Assembly: GCA_964036275.1 (NCBI GenBank)
Contig: OZ038440.1
Coordinates: 6,113,690-6,177,689, forward strand
Direction of reading: 5' to 3'
Origin: Litoditis marina
Taxonomy: Eukaryota > Nematoda > Chromadorea > Rhabditida > Rhabditidae
Length of the DNA stretch: 64,000 nt
The notes beneath the pieces were generated by a model. The model saw nothing but the letters and a program-made list of their open reading frames with translations. It was not told where the DNA came from and did no database searches. Both the position numbers and the translations under genes were made by a program. Below, piece after piece: positions 46,483 to 58,601 of the stretch. The first letter of the stretch is position 1. Every line of letters begins with the position of its first letter.

Positions 46483-47919
46483 TGTCTTCCTCTATAGAAT
46501 GAAACAAGGATGACGTGAACTGAAAATTCCAGTTTATATATTGAAAAAAACATCAACATTATAGGGAATTGATAACCAAATGACATTTTGACAGCGTGAC
46601 AATGAAGTTTCACTCATTTTTGAGAAAACACAGAAAGATTTTCTGGAAAGAGTATTCAAATGCTGTGACAAGTGAGATTTGAGAATGACGATAAATATAG
46701 CTTAATAGAATATAATATAATATTTATCATGGAAACTGCGAGATAACTATCTAAATGCTATGTGGACAAAGCTTGTTTTCCCGAAGCAAAGCATCTTGAT
46801 AGTTATCGAGCACTTTATATAACAGAGCACCATAATATAGTTGAGACAATATTCTTATAGAAGATACTTCACGGTTCGTAACCGAACAATAGAGATAAGA
46901 AACATCTGTCACTCTAATAGGATAGATTGACACTTTAATCGCGTTTTACAACATAACAAATCATTAAAAAAACTAGATGTGAACATACTAAGAGTGCCTA
47001 ACCTTCTGAACAGAACCCTATACAAACTCCCATTCGTACTTTTGTAGCAAATTATTGGCTGATTGATCTACTACGAAGAATGTGGCACTAGTTCATCATA
47101 GAAATGGGGAAAACTGAAATAAGACCGTCCTAACCTATCCTAAGTTTGTCCTGATAATAAATGAATCTAACAATTGAAGTCCAATTACACATGCAACTCG
47201 GTTGCATCTGTACAAAAACACTGGTAGTTTTTCAAATGCAACCAAAATCACTCAACATAACCAAAAAGGCAAATTTGGTTGCATTAGAAAAGCAACCCGG
47301 GTGCCTTTGAAAGCAACCAAAAGTTTTGTACACATGCAACCGGGTTGTGCCACATATATGGTTGCATGTAAACCGCCACAACTAAACAGTCTGCTGCGCG
47401 GAAACTCCTCCCTCTTTCTCTATAAATGCAGCGGTGTTCGTTCTTTGATCAGTCTTATCATCCGAATGAATCGGTTCACACAGTTCATACAGCCAATCCA
47501 TACCCTGTTTACGTGACATTTCGCAGACTTTTTCAACATAAGCCTACGTGCGCTCAGTGACCTTTTTCAATTACAGCGATTACGTCCACGTGGTCCGCGA
47601 ACATTTTTATTTGACATCTGTACAATACATTGAAACCAATTCATATCGACAATGATACGATCCAACAGCCAAAAACACAAACAAACTCTGCGAGAAACAT
47701 GAAATCACAAGAATGGGATCATTCGAAACAGCAGCGGTGCACAATTTGGGAGAAAAAACAACACATCACCAAAACACAATTCGATTAATTAGCCAGATTT
47801 CATTATTAGCAATAATGAGAATAGAACTTTTCCAGAGAAAATAAACTAAATGTGCTAACAATACTATATCCGATTTCAGCTCAACTCAACGAAAACATGC
47901 GAGAACACAGCTAAATTTA
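46483..47919. other. Intergenic between CDC73 3' end and methyltransferase B
   Basis: 1.4 kb with no gene seen. It holds an imperfect foldback at 47190-47380. Confidence 0.5.
47190..47380. repeat. Foldback rich in GCAACC / GGTTGC
   Basis: ACATGCAACTCGGTTGCAT plus TGTACAAAAAC on the left matches, inverted, GTTTTGTACACATGCAACC on the right. Internal GCAACC words alternate in orientation. Arms are imperfect. Confidence 0.5.
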
Positions 47920-50900
47920 CTACCATCTGAGGAAACTCTTTTGCTTGATAATGTGTTTGTCGAGTACATCCCAAAACTTGGCCAGTCGAGCCTTATCCAA
48001 ATGACGTTTCTCACGTGAAATTGGCAATGCGGTTACATTCCACTTGGCCACGTTGGCGTCGATCTGAATGAAAAGTGGTTTCCTTGGCAGATTCTATAAC
48101 TAACCGGGTTTTTTTGGTAACCTTTCTTCCTGGTTACCTTACGAAAAGTGTGAGTTTACTGAAAAGTTAGTCAAGTTACTGCTGGAATTGGCCCGGTTTC
48201 TGCGATTGAAAGATTTTTCAAAATAAGAACACCTAACTGCAAGTTCACATATAAAATGTAAACATTTATATATAAAACAACAACTCTAAACTTCCCGAAT
48301 CTCGAAAATTCAGTAAATCGAATTTTTGTGTAGGAGATCTCAAATGAAACATCGACTAAGTTGCTAAATACAAAATGCGAAACATTGAACTAACCTTCAG
48401 ATCGTCATAGTGAAGATGGAAGGCGGCAATGTTGGTGAAGATTTCCACTGGATTCCCATTCCATCGCCATCCCTTGAACTGCCAGGCGGGACCCTAGAAT
48501 CGAGATAATAGTCAAACCAAAGCAACAATCATACCTCTTGGAATCAGAACCAGAAAAAGAGAACTTGTGCACCTTTTTGAGTGAGTCCATAAGAGTTGTC
48601 AGTAGTTTCTACAGAATGATTAACAAATGGTCCAAAAAACAAGATCAATCAATTTATATGATATTATTATATAAATTAGCGGTGATATTTACAGAGAACA
48701 CACCTAATAACTAACTGCCCAACAAAGCTACATTCAAATGCTACACTCAATATTGACCGTTCTTATATTGCACCGTAAGACGTCCGTAAATCTCACCATA
48801 ACAAAGACAGCCACAACTCGCTCCCACTCATCGTCCCTGAGTTTCATTGGATTGTCCACAATTCGATAGGGAACTGGAAACGGAATAACAATGCAAAAAT
48901 AGAGTTACGAATCACTGGCCTTTTTGCAAATGACCATTTTGAGAACGTCGAAGAAATTGAAAAATATTCAAAAACACAACTAGTATATTCATGTTCATGA
49001 GTTGACTCATACTCCAAGCATTACCATTAGCCAAACAACATCAGTAGACACCGTTGAAGAATCAATCAACTCAGAGCCGCCAAACTCGTTGTTCATCTCA
49101 TTTTGCATTGCATCCGCACGCCAAACTAGTACTGAGGCAAAGATCTTACAACTTCCTTTCCGTGAAACAGTTCGTTGTTCACATGAATTGATTGGAATCA
49201 GATGTTTAATCTGGGAATCTGCGGAACTACCAAACTGGGCGGGAAGTGGGGTTTCGGCCTACTGTGAAAGGTACTCGAAATAAAGTTTTTTTTTTCAAGA
49301 AAACCGGCAGAATAATGTGATAAAGATTCTAACCGGTAACTTCTCCGCGATCGCCCCTTTTCTTGTGAATCTGTGTATCATTTTCTCGCTTCACGCCCTC
49401 CTTCTTCTTTGCATCCGTTGTCACGTAATGCATGTTCTGAAACAAGAACTGGTTACGAATACGGAATACGAGACGTCAAACAAAAAGACATTCAGACAAA
49501 CTAATTTCCGATGAAAGATAACTCAACCTCCTGCCGACAATTTGCATCAAATAGAGCGAAATTTCCCAGAGTTAGACGTGAAAGTGAAACAGTCCGTTTT
49601 TGACGGGCTCATTCACACCAAATGTTTTACACCTAATAAGAGAGTGCTACAACCTGTACCTGTAGAAGAAATATCCTATATAATAATTCTGAGAATATCC
49701 ATACTAAGGTTGTCCGAATAACCAAAAACGGGCCACCTCTGCGCCAAGAGCGGAGAAATTGTCTATTTTTGATGCGAAATCATTTATTTTCACGTGTTTA
49801 AATCTGAAAACGCACTCTTTTTTTGTCGAACAGTGGACCCTACTGGTGTATGAGGATATGGCGTACCTGTAGAATATCCTTGACATTGTACATGGAGATG
49901 AGACTGTTCCCCGTGGCCGGAATGATGATGATCGGTGTCCTATTCGTCCGCTTCTTTTGTTGATTTCCAGAAGAGGACGAAGAGGAGGCACGATTGGCTG
50001 ACGATGGCTGCTGGGGACGACCTACAACAGAATGAATTCCCACTTTTTGGTTTTCGAAAAGGGCCAGAATAAAATTTTTCATTTTGATCAGATAGGTGAG
50101 ATAGTGTCGATTCGAGGGTTGTAGTGTTGAACACTCACGAAATAGTTGACAAAAAGTCAACAAGCACACATAGAGGAAAAGTTTGGTATCCTCCGCCCGG
50201 CTAACCGCGGCATCGCATCAATAAAAAACGGATTACTTTTTCGCCGAAAACGAGAAAACTGTGAAAAACATTAATTATCACGCATTAAATCGAAAAACTG
50301 ACTAATTTTGTCGAAATCTAACCTTACTGGTGAATTACAACAACTACAATCATGACCGGCATCCATTCCGATCCCTATCGTCTTCTATGAAGAAGAGGGA
50401 ACAACATCAACTCACAAGAAGCCCTTACTCCATTGAGATCTGTGACATGCTTACATGCATGCTGACCACCGCCTCTTAAAAACGCGAAATGAACAAATAA
50501 TGAAATATACCCACCGTATGCGCCCATGCCGGGTGGTAGGGGTGCGGGACCGGCGAGTGGCTTCTTCTCCGCCACCGGACCCTTGTGCAGGGCATTCAGG
50601 TTGGCCCCCACGAACGACATTTCGGCATCAATTTGGAAATCGGCATTCATCTCCTGAATTAGTTAATGTGTATTACTGAGTCCATTCAACACTAACAAAT
50701 ACACAAGTTTTTCAAGTTATGTAACCCTGTGGGACACCAATAAAGTATGAATATTCTACAATCTGCTTTTCTGTTCAAATGCGTGAAACTTCATGATTTC
50801 GTAACAAAGCTGGTCGAATTCCTATGCTTTTGGCTAAATAGGAAATTCAGTTTTCTGATTCATGAAAAAGTGGGGGCCCAACGACTGTGAGATTTGTCTT

Positions 50901-53900
50901 CTGCTGTGCGCCCGACAGCTACTCTAAAATGGAGCAGCTACTGCTATAAAAACCGAAAAATACTAATATACTCAAGTATAACTGTTCATTACAAACATAC
51001 AAAAGTCGTAAAATATTTTTTCAAACCTGTAAACTAGAATCTGCAAATAACCGAAAATTACTAACATACTCAAGTATAACTGTTCATTACAAACATACAA
51101 AAGTCGTAAAATATTTTCTCAAACCTGTAAACTAGAATCCACAAGTCACAGCTGCGAAAAAGAGAACAACTGTGGAATAACATTAAAAACGTTATAGCAG
51201 CTAGAATTGGAGTAATGACAAGAAATGCCAACCATTGTGCACAAAACCAGGAACTCTATAGTTGACTACGTTGAGTTAACATCTGTGATTTGTAGATTCT
51301 AGTTTACAGGTTTGAGAAAATATTTTACGACTTTTGTATGTTTGTAATGAACAGTTATACTTGAGTATGTTAGTAATTTTCGGTTATTTGCAGATTCTAG
51401 TTTACAGGTTTGAAAAAATATTTTACGACTTTTGTATGTTTGTAATGAACAGTTATACTTGAGTATATTAGTATTTTTCGGTTTTTGTAGCAGTAGCTGC
51501 TCCATTTTAGAGTAGCTGTCGGGCGCACAGCAGAAGACAAATCTCACAGTCGTTGGGCCCCCACTTTTTCATGAATTTTTCTGTTTTTGTATACATGCCG
51601 TAGGTATGTAGAGAGGTGGTTTGATCTGTACGGTGCGGATAAAATTGTTTTCTTAAAGGAGTGCAGAAAGGAAAGCTAGTTCAGGTACCCCGGGGTACCT
51701 AAATATAACGTTGCACGCGCCAAAACAGGCAAACACGTAACAACCGTTTGCAAATTAGGTTCGTTAGTTTGAATTAAAAGTTATACATATCGGTTTCTCT
51801 TGATAAGCTCTTTCATATTAACTTTCCTTTCTGTCCCCCTTTAATGAACCACTTGTTAAGTATTACCACCATTCGAAAAAAATGACGTCAACATTGCAGT
51901 TCTAAAAACTTACTTTATGTGCCCTTCAGAATCCCAAAATACGTCATGTTTGAATGAAGTTTCATCGTAAGTTGACCATTTTTTAGAAACTTTCAGCATT
52001 CGAAAACATATTTCACGTCAATTTTTTTCAAAGTCAACGTCATCTGGGATCTGGCCTCCTGAATTCCAGAATAAGTCATATTTAGATAAGGTTTCATCGT
52101 TAATATACCATTTTTGAGATATTTTCACATTTGAAAATATATGTGACGTCAACTTTGCACTTTTCAAAAATGACGTCATCTGGTCTCCAGAATCCCAGAA
52201 TACGTCACTTTTAGATTGAGTTCCACCGTTAATTGACCTTTTCTAAGATATTACCATCATTTGAAAGTATATGTGACGTCAACTTTGCACTTTTCAAAAA
52301 CGACGTCATTCGGCTTTCAGAATCCCAGAATACGTCATGTTTAGATGAAGTTTCACCGTTAATACCCCACTTGCCAACTATTATTATCATTTGAGAACAT
52401 ATTTGACGTCAACTTTGAACTTTTCAAAGATGACGTCATCGGGTCTCCAGAATCCTGACTGACGTCACCGATAGAATACTTTTTACTTATATTAAAGTCA
52501 CGATGGTATCATATTTAAATTTTCATCGAAATCGGTCTGTGTTACCCTAAGTTACAAGACAGTTTGCATAACCGACCTGACAGAGAGAGCGAGAGAGTGC
52601 ACAAAATGGAGAGACGCAGAGACATTTATTTCGAAAGGTCGTAACTTGGTTAAAAAAAAATTTTTTCAAAAAAAATTTGCGCTCATTCCGTTTCTATACG
52701 AGTTCTATTATTACTACAAATTTAAGCCAAATCTGGTTAGTTCTGGCAGAGATAGCATCACAGCACAATAGACGGAAGGAAGGAAGGAAGGAAGGAAGGA
52801 AACACGACGGAAGTTGGCGCTCTTGATGAAGCGAAAACATCATAACTTGGCTCAAACTCAACCGATTTTGTTCAAATTTGAAACACAATTCACAAATATG
52901 CTGTAGAAACTTCTCAAATCGTAAAAGTTCTGTTTTGCGAATTTGAGCCTTTTTATGGGAAAACTAAAAAAACGGAGGCGCGCATTAGCCGGACCAAAGA
53001 CAAATCTCGCACAGCGCTTCGCGCTGCGCGCGATTTTTATATCTGTTTCAACATCTTTACTGGGGTACGAAGATCGATGAAATGTTCCTCCCACTGTCGT
53101 ACCTTGTTGTATAATCAACATTATAGTAGAGCTTTTTAAACACCTTCTATTGAATAATAAACTAATCCTAGTGAATCTAAACATCTTAAATGATGAATAT
53201 GCCTCCCATACACCGCCAAGGCCTCCCATAAAGGGGGGAGTCGCGAACAAATTCTTGTGAAAAGTAGGGGTCGCGAACTGTCAACTAACGATTTTCATAC
53301 AAAATCAGCTATAATCGTACGGAAATTAGTTGAATATCGCCGTTTTGGGGGGTCGCGACACGAGAAAACACCGAGGGGTCGCGAGAATTTGGAAGGACTA
53401 GGAGGCCCTTGGCGGTGTATGATGCCTCCCCCCGTACCTTGTTGAATATCTCCTGATCGTATCTACTGTATCCGGCCTGCTGTCGCGGTCTCTGCGACTG
53501 CTGTTTGGATGTCATCGGGGCCGCCAGACCCATCGCGTTCTGCTTTTCAGCCTCCTCGCGAGTCTGCAAAAATATGACGTATTCAAATTTTTCAAATATG
53601 TCCGGCCTCCTTCAGAGCCTATGAAAATATTATCTCTTTATATGTTTAGTCTCCTCGCGGTGAAAGTAGTAATGAGTCAAAACCTGTTCAATCATACAAG
53701 CACGCCCTCAACACGTCAAATAGCGTATACTTTTGAGTTTGAGTCCAAGGTTCACGGAACCGTGTGATGGTTCTGTGAACCAGCGATATTGTGCATGGTG
53801 AAATTATATTGAAAGATATTTCGTTCTCGGTCACGTTTGTTCACGCTTCCCATTCAATCTCAGCAAAAAGTGCATTTGCTTCAGGTTCCCTTACTTTTCA

Positions 53901-56900
53901 GCCAAAAGTGCTTCCCCAATTGTTCCCAAGCCCAAGCCAAATTTCCCACCTTCAATCCCTTGAGCATATCCAACAGTGGGCTGAACACCTTTGAGGTGGC
54001 CTCCATGCAGTTCAGACGAGTCCTCCACGTCCTCTCGCGACTCTTCAGCTCCCGATCTACCCGCTCCCCCGCCTCTCGACTAGCCTCCAGGTCACTGAAA
54101 ACTAGGTTGTTAAATTCACACTCAAAACTCGAACAAAACAAAAACTACAAACTGAATTTTTGTTCAAACTTTAAATTTTGAACTGGACTCGGTCAAAAAC
54201 CAAACTCAACCCCCGACTAGCATTATTGAAGTCAAACTGGAACTTTTTTCTTTTTTTCGGAAGGCGACTAACTCGAGCTCGGTTTTGCTCGAAACTCAGA
54301 ATTGTGTACTCGACGAACAACTTGCTCAATCGTAGCGATTTGCCGATTCCTGAAAAGGTCAAGACAACTATAGTCAAGAAAGACACACTGTTAATTCTGA
54401 AAGTCAAAGAAAACTCACTCATCCGCAGTGGCTGCTATCGTTTTCTTCTTGTGGTTCATGCGCGCCTTTTTCAGGGCAGCAATCCTGAAAAATAATATGG
54501 TTGACGTTTCTCGAAAGAACAACTAAGAACTATACAGCTCGTAACATGAATGGCAACATTTTAGAACAATATAGTATATACCAAAACTATAACGATATTT
54601 GCTAACATTTGTTTCCAAACGTTAGGAGACAGCGCCTAAGTGTGATGGCAAACCAAGACATTCTCAGGTACTTCATTCGAAAATATGTTCTCTTTCAAAC
54701 AAATGTTGGGAGATTACAAGTATTTACAACTAACCTATCAGCCGTGAGATTATCGTTGAGCGACCGCAACTGACTGGCATCCGGTTGCACATCTTCCTTG
54801 TCCTTATTCAGAAGAGCATCGATACGCTGGCTGAAACAGAAGAATGTTCGGAATTGATCGGAACTGTGATAACTCCATCCGCATGGCTGAATGTACTTAT
54901 GAAACCAGCTCATTTAGGTCTACTTTAAGCACTATCCGAAATATTCAAAACAGAACAGTTCAAGAAAAACAAACTTTCTGCTGACCACAAAGTTTCCCAA
55001 TTTTGAAGCTACTACGACCTCCCACCTCTGTAAGAATTGAAATTTGCCAAAAACCCTTGTAATATTTCCCGAAAAAACGTAATTTCGTACCCTCTATCAG
55101 CCGTTGGTCCAGTTTGGATTTCTATTGATCGGGTTCCGACGAGTAACAACCTACCACAATTTCCCTACTTTACGGCTAAAACGACCACCCCTGTAGAAAC
55201 CATGTAATAGACTACAAAATTTCTCAAAAAAAAATCTCTAAAAATGACACCCCCCCCCCGCCAAAAAAACGCCATTTAGCACCCTAACGACCTCACCGTT
55301 CTATGAATTGAAACTTCCCCAAACACATGTAATATTTCCCGAAAAACGTCATTTCGTACCCTCTATCAGCTGTCGGGTCCAGTTTTGGTTTCTTTCGATC
55401 TGGTTCGGACGAGTCTGCGAGTAGCCGAGAGACGGGAATGGGCGCCCGCGGCGGGTGGTGGGCATCGTGGTTGGACGGGATCTCCACTCGGTCACCTTTC
55501 AGGTAATCGATAATCTCACGTCTGCAAACAGAACAACACAAATAATAAAACATAACTAGGAGTCATTCAAAAGGCAACCAGAATAAGTCATTCAAAATTA
55601 AAAGTCATTAAAGTAAAAGTCATTTGAAAGTAGAAGTCATTAAGTACAAAAACAGTTCAGAATCAGAAATAAAGTTTTCAAAAAATTTCGTATTTTTCAA
55701 ATCCTGACTAAAAGTGAACTAATGACTTTTACTTTTGAATGACTTTTACTTTAATGACTTTTATTTTCGAATGACTTTTTCCAGGTACCATTCAAAACGA
55801 ACATAAACTTTTCAAATAAACTATGAAATACAAACTATATAATAAAGAATGAGATACCTTAAGACAACTATACTTAGTTCATAGCTTCATTGTTCAACAG
55901 ACCTAGAAGACCATTTTTTCTTGTGACACAAAATAAAGGAGTGGGAATAAAACTTATGTAAAAACCGAACGAACAAATCGAAAGTGTTCAAATAGTGAGA
56001 ATTGTAAGAGTAGTGTGTGGGTAATAAAACAAATAAATAGATATAATAAATGAAACTCACCGATCGGGTCTCGTGACTGGTTTGATGTTCTTCGAGGCGG
56101 CTTCCTTCACGTAGGTGGTGTGCATGAGATTCCGGTTGTCCCAGAGAAAGAGAATCGTCTCCACCGAGTAGTATTCACTAGGATTCTTTCCATATACCTA
56201 CAATACAACTGAGTACGTCAGAATAACCTCAATCGAAAAAAATTGAACTAATAACAGAATGACATAACAAATAGTAGTACAATTAATGATCTGTCCCTAA
56301 CTAAAACATCGATTTTGTTAAAGAATGACCAAACCTTCTATGGTTTCCGATGAGTTCATTCAATGGTTATCTTTGAAGAGAATGTACTGTACTCTACAGG
56401 AACAAGGATTATCATTTTCATAGTGCAGTTAATAACATATTCGAGGTTTCCTATCCATTAATGAATAAGAAATAAGATTGACAATTGAGCGGATGTCTGC
56501 TTTAAAAATGACTGAAGTGTATTCACACGACACATAAAATAATAAACACTATCTCGATGTGTGCTTAAAAAACGGCCTTCTCTTTGACGGACATCGAGAG
56601 AACTTGCCTATTTTTAATGCAAAAACTTACTTTTTTCCTGTTGTATCATCTTAACCTCTAATTGCAAAGAAGAAATGGAGTATTGTTAATCAACCTACCA
56701 ATAGTTGGGTGGGTGTGTCCTTCGGATATGCGTATTCATCGAATGTGATGTACTTCTCATTGTTCTGAAACATTTCGATTACTAACTTACAACAAATTTC
56801 GAAGTGTGCAGTTCGATATTCAAAACTTTTGAAATTTGGAATATCCCGGGTTTGTTTGGCAGGATGAAGTTAAACAGAAAATACTGCGTAGTTAGCTGAG

Positions 56901-57268
56901 CAAAACCCGGCAGTAAACTGAAAATTCAGTTCATATACTATAGAATTTGTTGTTTCTTCCGTTTGTATGATAAATCATTACTAATTTACGAACTGGATAC
57001 GAAAATGTTTATTTCAGGGCACCATGATATTGTACCGAGAAAAATACCCGATTATAAAAATTATTATCGAGTCGCTACGTACCAAACTCAAATTTGTGTT
57101 TAGTTTTCAGTTTACGGAGACAATTTTTTTTTCAGACATTTAATGAAAAAAAATTGTCTCCGTAAACTGAAAACTAATCACAAAAATTTCAAAACTCACA
57201 TGTGTTACTTCTTTGACTTGACGCTCTCCCTGAGCGTATTCGTGTAAAAGACGCAGAGGATCCGACAT
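47920..57268 (-). CDS. cdc-73: CDC73 / parafibromin (PAF1 complex)
   Basis: PAF1-complex subunit that travels with RNA polymerase II and supports H2B ubiquitination and elongation. Exons: 57200-57268, 56699-56764, 56061-56197, 55360-55521, 54735-54830, 54419-54484, 54296-54349, 53950-54094, 53438-53563, 50515-50653, 49867-50021, 49334-49436, 48797-48873, 48395-48493, 47920-48063; 1638 nt, 545 aa (human 531). Family blocks are [49 protein letters not shown], then the C-terminal Ras-like domain from about 381 ([45 protein letters not shown] at the end). Intron 9 is about 2.8 kb and packed with repeats. The exon 7 donor is uncertain: 54296 (GTTTCG) keeps the strong TTTTCAG acceptor; 54273 (GTTAGT) needs a weaker CCTAG acceptor four codons earlier. 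A TTTTAG lies just before the start. Confidence 0.95.
48104..48175. repeat. Fragment of the GGTTACC element, CDC73 intron 14
   Basis: ACCGGGTTTTTTTGGTAACC and CCTGGTTACCTTACG match one arm of the element at 41707-41964. The other arm is missing or degraded. Confidence 0.5.
50858..51576. mobile_element. 719-bp inverted repeat with nested 98-bp duplications
   Basis: The arms 50858-51151 and 51283-51576 are equal in length (294 bp) and nearly identical when inverted, around a 131-bp centre. Inside each arm a ~98-bp block (starting ACCGAAAA at 50952 and 51050) is present twice in tandem. The ends begin ATTCATGAAAAAGTGGGGGC. Lies in CDC73 intron 9. Because both arms share the tandem pair, the duplication came before the inversion or has been copied between arms. 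Confidence 0.9.
51850..52470. repeat. ~130-bp tandem repeat with TGACGTCA
   Basis: GAATCCCAGAATACGTCA-type starts recur at 51929, 52061, 52190, 52320 and 52450 (spacing 132, 129, 130, 130). Each unit includes GTGACGTCAACTTTGCACTT and CAAAAATGACGTCATC-like words, so palindromic CRE-type TGACGTCA sites are phased along the array. Lies in CDC73 intron 9. Confidence 0.85.
52773..52801. repeat. (GGAA)n microsatellite
   Basis: About seven GGAA units. Confidence 0.85.
53207..53421. mobile_element. hAT-like MITE, 215 bp, beside CDC73 exon 9 donor
   Basis: The ends are CATACACCGCCAAGG and its inverse, flanked by perfect 8-bp duplications ATGCCTCC (53199-53206 and 53422-53429). The interior repeats GGGTCGCGA four times, and a terminal GGCCTCC word differs by one base between ends. 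The right duplication ends 8 bp before exon 9, so the element begins 17 bases into the intron. Confidence 0.85.
55034..55144 (-). repeat. Duplicated end of CDC73 exon 4 plus its intron start
   Basis: This stretch matches 55316-55414, which holds the last ~55 nt of exon 4, its GTACGAAA donor and the first ~45 nt of intron 4. In the copy the coding frame has decayed, but the donor GAGG|GTACGAAA is intact. Less similar sequence on each side suggests a ~282-bp tandem duplication within intron 4. Confidence 0.65.
55573..55789. mobile_element. 217-bp MITE with GTCATT internal repeats
   Basis: Lies in CDC73 intron 3, flanked by ATTCAAAA (55565-55572 and 55790-55797). The ends GGCAACCAG and GGTACCTGG lead into AGTCATT repeated four times per end, ending AAGTCATTAAGTACA. 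Same length and layout as 22400-22616 in the globin gene, except that ACTCATT has become AGTCATT throughout. Confidence 0.75.
57100..57178. repeat. Perfect hairpin in CDC73 intron 1
   Basis: TTTTCAGTTTACGGAGACAA and its exact reverse complement are separated by a short loop (TCAGACATTTAATG). The stem is about 31 bp without a mismatch and lies 22 bp from the exon 1 donor. It could be a tiny foldback element; a small-RNA precursor is possible but unsupported. Confidence 0.75.
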
Positions 57269-58601
57269 TTTACCGGAACTAAAAGAGCAATTATTCGCAA
57301 ATTCACTTATTCACAATTTACAAATAAGAGCGATTAAAAGAGAACAAGAGATATAATGATGCGTGAACAATAATATGTTTAAGCTTGGGGAATATATACA
57401 AACTCCGAGAGTATAAAACTGAGAAGCTATTACTTTCAAAATCTATGGTGATTGGTGAATGGATACTACATACAGCAAATGTTCTTAGCGCTATTTTTTA
57501 AACATGTTAAACAAACTCATTAATGCAAAATTTAACAAAATTAGAGTGCACAAATTAAAACTTTTTAAACAGAAAACTTCATTTCCAATAACGGAATTCT
57601 AACCAACGGTTTGCGCGAAAGACAGTTGTAAACGACAGCCAACTCCCTTGGCAGAAGAGCAGATGTTTCAATATATTCAAGGTGAATACCTCTGACTGAA
57701 TGGGATACGATTACATGACACTGCAACTTTGAACTTTATAACAAACAAAAACACTGTAAACTCCAACAAAAAATAGCACAAGAAAAACAACAAATAACTG
57801 GATCGGTACTACTCTAAAAGTAAAGACAAAAAAGCGAAGCTACAATTGAACCAGTTATTGAACAGACACAATGTACTCAAAAGTGATGCTCAAAACATAG
57901 CTAATGACAATACTAAAGCCACGTAATATAAGTTTTGGAAACTATTTAGAAATGACAACATGACATGCAGAAGTTCTAAAATACAAACAAAATATCTTCC
58001 GTTTCTCGGACAAACTATATCAATGAAATAAAACTAAATATATCTAAAATAAACAGATTGAGTGTGACATGTGAACTGAAATAGCAGACGTAGTCAACAT
58101 TACGCTAACATACATACTAACAAGCAACGAAAGAGATATACTGAGGTACAATATACGGCATATCCACCCACACTATGGCAGAATGTGACGTCTTACAATT
58201 TGTATCGAGTTTTTTCGAATCCAACGTACCAACGTTAACTAGGTGAACTTCTTCCAGAACCAAAACCGAACCGATTCTTCCAGAACAAGTTGGTTTGTTA
58301 TAAAACCGAACCAAATTGAAGCCGACAAAGGCGGAGCGGTGGTGCTAAACCAATTCAAGCAATGGATGCTGAAAATGACGACTGCATAACGTTTATGAAG
58401 GTTTGGCTCGGTTTCATGTCGGAATGAGTACGCAAACGGGTCGGGAAGAAACGATTCAGTTTGGTTCGGGAAGAGTCGGTTCGGTAAGAAATTTTCTCGT
58501 TCACCGATTCATTGTTAACAGCCGGAAGAAAAATTATGAACAGTTTAGCTAGAATCAAAATACCTGAAAGTCTGTGAGATATCCCCTTTTCCGTTCCTTT
58601 G
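57269..58601. other. Spacer between RMI1-like gene and CDC73
   Basis: 1.3 kb of mostly AT-rich sequence with no gene. At 58250-58500 there is a weak foldback rich in CCGAACC/GGTTCGG words. The CDC73 promoter should lie near 57300-57600. Confidence 0.5.
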
